NCBI GenBank assembly: GCA_052146815.1
Contig: JBKQMG010000105.1
Location: 4,140 to 68,139 of the forward strand
Origin: DATJZH01 sp052146815
Lineage (GTDB): Bacteria > Actinomycetota > Actinomycetes > Streptosporangiales > Streptosporangiaceae
Reading direction: 5' to 3'
Length of the DNA: 64,000 nucleotides
In this document: one piece after another, positions 61,655 through 64,000 of the stretch
Layout of the letters: the number at the start of each line of letters is the position of its first letter
Numbering within the stretch: the first letter of the stretch is position 1
Made by a program: the position numbers and the translations under genes
The notes under the pieces: generated by a model
What the model was told of the DNA's origin: nothing
Databases searched by the model: none
Seen by the model: only the letters and a program-made list of their open reading frames with translations

Positions 61655-61893
61655 CGATGCGGCTCCCTGATCGTGAGCGGCGGCCACGAGCGGCCGTGCC
61701 ACCAGGGTCCGGCGACGCGACTATCTGCGCCCGCGTTGGCCAGGCGCGGATAAATCGGACGCTTTCTCAAGGTAAGCCTACGCCTCGCGGCGCGTTCTGG
61801 ATAGCGGCACCGAGCGCGGCAAAAATCGAACAGCCTCTAGGAAATCGAACGGCCGGGAGGGAACGGTCGGCGGCCCGCTTCCGGCGGGCTGTC

Positions 61894-62061
61894 CTACCGG
61901 CCTGGTCCCCTGCCCCGCCGGCTGAGCCGGAAGCCCAGCAGGATGAGATCAATTATCAGCACGACTATGCCGATGATCAGCAGGTAGATCAGGCCCTTGA
62001 CGACGGTGCCGACAATCCCGAGCGCGATCGCGGCAATCACCAGCAGCAGGAACAGCGCCAT
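61894..62061 (-). CDS. Small hydrophobic membrane protein, 55 residues
   Basis: The ATG at 62061 follows GGAG and opens 55 codons. It reads MALFLLLVIAAIALGIVGTV, then a second helix (GLIYLLIIGIVVLIIDLILL) and a basic end (RLSRRGRGPGR). Two-helix hydrophobic proteins of this kind are frequent in actinobacteria, often stress-linked. It lies 25 bases downstream of the PRC-barrel gene on the same strand, probably in one transcript. The 61655-61893 gap downstream shows nothing further. Confidence 0.65.
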   Translation of the reverse strand: MALFLLLVIAAIALGIVGTVVKGLIYLLIIGIVVLIIDLILLGFRLSRRGRGPGR

Positions 62062-62086
62062 GACGTACTCCCGGGTTCTTCCTCCG

Positions 62087-62443
62087 TCAGGGGCGGGCCA
62101 GGCGGCGTTCGCCGCCGGCGCCCTGCTGGTATGGCAGATCGTAGTGCTTGAAGATTGCCTCTTCGTCGGTGGCCGGCAGCACTCCGTCGGTGTCGATCGA
62201 CGGCGCGTCCTTCACCAGGCTCTTGGCGTAGGTGACTTTGAGGTAACCCGGTCCCACTGTTGCTCCGGCCAGAGGCACGAAGACGAGCCGGTGCCGGGTC
62301 GGCAGGCCGACGGTGACGGCGGCGAACGCCGGCTGGTCGGTGCTGGTGTCGACATAGACCGACTCAAGCGCACCGATCTTGCTGCCGTTGCTGTCGACGA
62401 CGTCGTGGCCGCGCCACTCGCGGATGTCACCAGCCTCGAACAC
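62087..62443 (-). CDS. PRC-barrel domain protein
   Basis: The 118-residue product starts with GTG after CTGGAGGAC. The PRC-barrel is visible in WRGHDVVDSNGSKIGALESVYVDTS, with strands to about residue 70, then TYAKSLVKDAPSIDTDG and DEEAIFKHYDLPY. PRC-barrel proteins act in RNA processing or photosynthetic assembly elsewhere; in soil actinobacteria this class is linked to stress. Function here unknown. Confidence 0.85.
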   Translation of the reverse strand: MFEAGDIREWRGHDVVDSNGSKIGALESVYVDTSTDQPAFAAVTVGLPTRHRLVFVPLAGATVGPGYLKVTYAKSLVKDAPSIDTDGVLPATDEEAIFKHYDLPYQQGAGGERRLARP

Positions 62444-62702
62444 ACTGTCCTCCAGTTGTTGGTCTCGATCATTTTACCCAGCCGCCAGAAGCCCTTATGA
62501 GGCGACACTGGGGCGAGCATGCCGCTGCATGGTGTTAGATGTTCTTGGTTGTAGTCGAAGTTCGTGTACGTTTCACAGCGCCTGCGAATTCTGACAGCGG
62601 GCGTCGCGGGTACACAGAGAGCCCAGCCTCCGGGCAGACGGTCGCAGCAGCCTGGGGCGCACGCACGTGCGTCGCAAAGATCGTTCAGCAGGAGAAAAGC
62701 AG

Positions 62703-62906
62703 ATGGCTCAAGGCACCGTGAAGTGGTTCAACGCCGACAAGGGTTATGGTTTCATTGCCCCCGATGACGGCACCGCAGACGTTTTCGTTCACCACTCCGC
62801 CATCCAGACCGATGGCTACCGCAGCCTGGAAGAGAACCAGCGGGTCGACTTCACCGCAGGTCAGGGCCCGAAGGGCCCGCAGGCCGAGCAGGTCCACCCG
62901 ATCTGA
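62703..62906 (+). CDS. Cold-shock protein (CspA family)
   Basis: The 67-residue OB-fold protein has RNP1 K13-G-Y-G-F-I18 and RNP2 V27-F-V-H-H31. AGGAG precedes the ATG at 62703; a longer frame from 62667 is not needed. It binds single-stranded RNA/DNA and acts as an RNA chaperone. The 259-base gap upstream (62444-62702) is long enough for the structured 5' leader usual in this family, but I did not identify one. A strong hairpin follows. Confidence 0.95.
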   Translation: MAQGTVKWFNADKGYGFIAPDDGTADVFVHHSAIQTDGYRSLEENQRVDFTAGQGPKGPQAEQVHPI

Positions 62907-62976
62907 CCAGCCTGGCCGCGGGCCGGGCTGTCTGGCTGCGTCGCGATGACGCAGCGAGCAGCCTGACCCCGCACGT

Positions 62977-63012
62977 GCAGCAGGCCCCGTCCCGAAGGGC
63001 GGGGCCTGCTGT
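62977..63012. terminator. Strong stem-loop terminator between csp and aldo/keto reductase
   Basis: AGCAGGCCCCG (62979-62989) pairs perfectly with CGGGGCCTGCT (63000-63010), and the stem extends one or two pairs outward and partly into the loop. It sits between two convergent genes and can serve both. There is no T-run. Confidence 0.8.
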
Positions 63013-63030
63013 CATGTGCACGGCCGGGTG

Positions 63031-63885
63031 TCAGCTGCCCTTGGTGAGGGCGGCTACCTCGTCAGCGCTGAGCTCCAGCCCGGCGGCGGCCACGTTCGCC
63101 TCGACATGCCCGGCCGATCCCGACCCGGGGATCGGCAGGATCTGCGGTGACCGGGCCAGCAGCCAGGCCAGGGCTACCTGGCGCTCGCTGACGCCGTGCC
63201 GCGCGGCGGCCTCGCGGATCACCCGATTGTCCTCGGCTTCCTGGATGGGCGCCCAGGGCAGGAAAGCGAACTGCTCCTGCTCGCACAGGTCGACCAGCGT
63301 CTCCGACGAACGGTCGGTGATGTTGCAGCGGTTCTGAATCGACACGACCGGCGTGATCTGCTGGGCCTCCCGCAGCTGTTCCTCGGTCACGTTCGACACG
63401 CCGAGATGACGTATCTTTCCCTCGGCCTTCAGCTCGGCCAGGGCGCCGATGGACTCGGCGATCGGCACGTTCGGGTCGGGGCGGTGGAACTGGTAGAGCG
63501 GAATCTGGTCGAGCCTGAGCCGCCGCAGGCTGCCCTCGCAGGCCTGCCGCAGGTGCTCGGGGCGGCCGTCGGGCTCCCAGCGGTTCGGGCCGGGACGCAC
63601 CAGGCCGCCTTTGGTCGCGATGACGAGGTCATCCGGGTAGGGATGCAGGGTCTCGGCGATCAGGATCTCACTGACCTCCGGGCCGTAAGAGTCGGCCGTG
63701 TCGATGAAATTAACGTCCAGTTCGATGGCGCGCCGCAGCGCCGCCCTGGCCCGCTCCCGGTCTGGCGGCTCGCCCCAGATGCCGTCCCCGGTGATCCGCA
63801 TGGCACCGAAGCCCATCCGGTTCACAGTGAGATCTCCGCCGATTTCGATCGTTCCGGCTGCTGCTGCCGTAGGTCTGCTGCTCAT
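63031..63885 (-). CDS. Aldo/keto reductase
   Basis: The 284-residue TIM-barrel oxidoreductase has the catalytic tetrad D62, Y67 (DTADSYG), K92 (ATKGG) and H134 (YQFHRPDP). The NADPH-binding C-terminus shows ILPIPGSGSAGHVEANVAAAG. AGGAGGGCG precedes the ATG. It reduces aldehydes or ketones with NADPH; substrate unknown. Confidence 0.93.
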   Translation of the reverse strand: MSSRPTAAAAGTIEIGGDLTVNRMGFGAMRITGDGIWGEPPDRERARAALRRAIELDVNFIDTADSYGPEVSEILIAETLHPYPDDLVIATKGGLVRPGPNRWEPDGRPEHLRQACEGSLRRLRLDQIPLYQFHRPDPNVPIAESIGALAELKAEGKIRHLGVSNVTEEQLREAQQITPVVSIQNRCNITDRSSETLVDLCEQEQFAFLPWAPIQEAEDNRVIREAAARHGVSERQVALAWLLARSPQILPIPGSGSAGHVEANVAAAGLELSADEVAALTKGS

Positions 63886-63978
63886 CAGCGCCCTCCTGTT
63901 GTTCCGCTGGCCGCGGCATTCCTTTCCCCCGGTTCCAGCTTCGCAGCGCCGCTGCTCGCCTCTGCGCCCGGGTGGCGC

Positions 63979-64000
63979 CCTTCGGCACGAGTGCCGAAGG
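63979..64000. repeat. Perfect inverted repeat at the right window edge
   Basis: CCTTCGGCAC and GTGCCGAAGG are perfect inverted copies separated by GA. The element lies beyond the aldo/keto reductase promoter. It could be a terminator or operator of a gene outside the window. Confidence 0.6.

Noticed and set aside
1..64000. tRNA, rRNA, CRISPR or mobile element
   Set aside because: No cloverleaf-like segments, spacer-repeat arrays, transposases, integrases or phage genes were recognised by reading; a dedicated scan was not possible.

Overview
The window is high-GC actinobacterial DNA, but it reads as two unrelated pieces joined head to head at about position 19,890. Left of that point the sequence is moderately GC-rich (low-to-mid 60s percent by eye) and looks like an acidimicrobial or mycobacterium-like actinobacterium. 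Right of it the GC content is clearly higher (about 70% or more by eye), with the gene content of a streptosporangial or streptomycete-like actinomycete. At the join, two different cytochrome c oxidase subunit I genes, each missing its 5' part at nearly the same codon, point away from each other. Each is followed by its own coxIII and ctaG, so the two oxidase operons are mirror images. A chimeric contig or amplification chimera is the simplest reading; a real rearrangement is not excluded.

Left piece, 1-14.8 kb: a catabolic island. It holds two metal-dependent amidohydrolases, two short-chain dehydrogenases, a double CaiB/BaiF CoA-transferase translationally coupled to a Zn-ribbon/OB-fold protein and a thiolase-like protein, a bicupin, a VOC protein, a carboxymuconolactone-decarboxylase-family protein and a GntR/FCD repressor. 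The palindrome ATGATCAT lies in front of four of these genes or operons and is probably the repressor's operator. A beta-propeller protein and a GH43 glycosidase flank the island. From 14.8 to 19.9 kb are oxidase assembly genes (TlpA-like, SCO1-like, CtaG) and coxIII/coxI.

Right piece: coxI'-coxIII-ctaG-small membrane protein-ctaB (19.9-23.8 kb); a Tat-exported dimethylformamidase-like protein, then a LolA-like protein with an ABC exporter (23.9-29.1 kb); an acyl-CoA synthetase, DinG-type helicase, PhyH-type dioxygenase, pirin, and a TetR/MFS efflux pair (29.2-37.8 kb); a VOC protein, DUF3052, and an orphan XdhC domain divergent from a Mop domain (38-40 kb).

From 40 to 56 kb there is a divergent nucleoside uptake and catabolism locus. 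Leftward runs a BMP-type ABC importer with purine nucleoside phosphorylase and a PGM2-like sugar phosphomutase. Rightward run cdd, deoA and add, then deoC and two aldehyde dehydrogenase-family genes; upp lies nearby. Together they can import nucleosides, release bases and pentose-1-phosphate, and burn deoxyribose to glyceraldehyde-3-phosphate and acetate. The last 8 kb hold a broken alcohol dehydrogenase, sbcD/sbcC, a degenerate histidine-kinase dimerisation protein, small membrane and PRC-barrel proteins, a cold-shock gene and an aldo/keto reductase.

I saw no tRNA, rRNA, transposase, integrase, prophage gene or CRISPR array. All GC statements are by eye, not computed.
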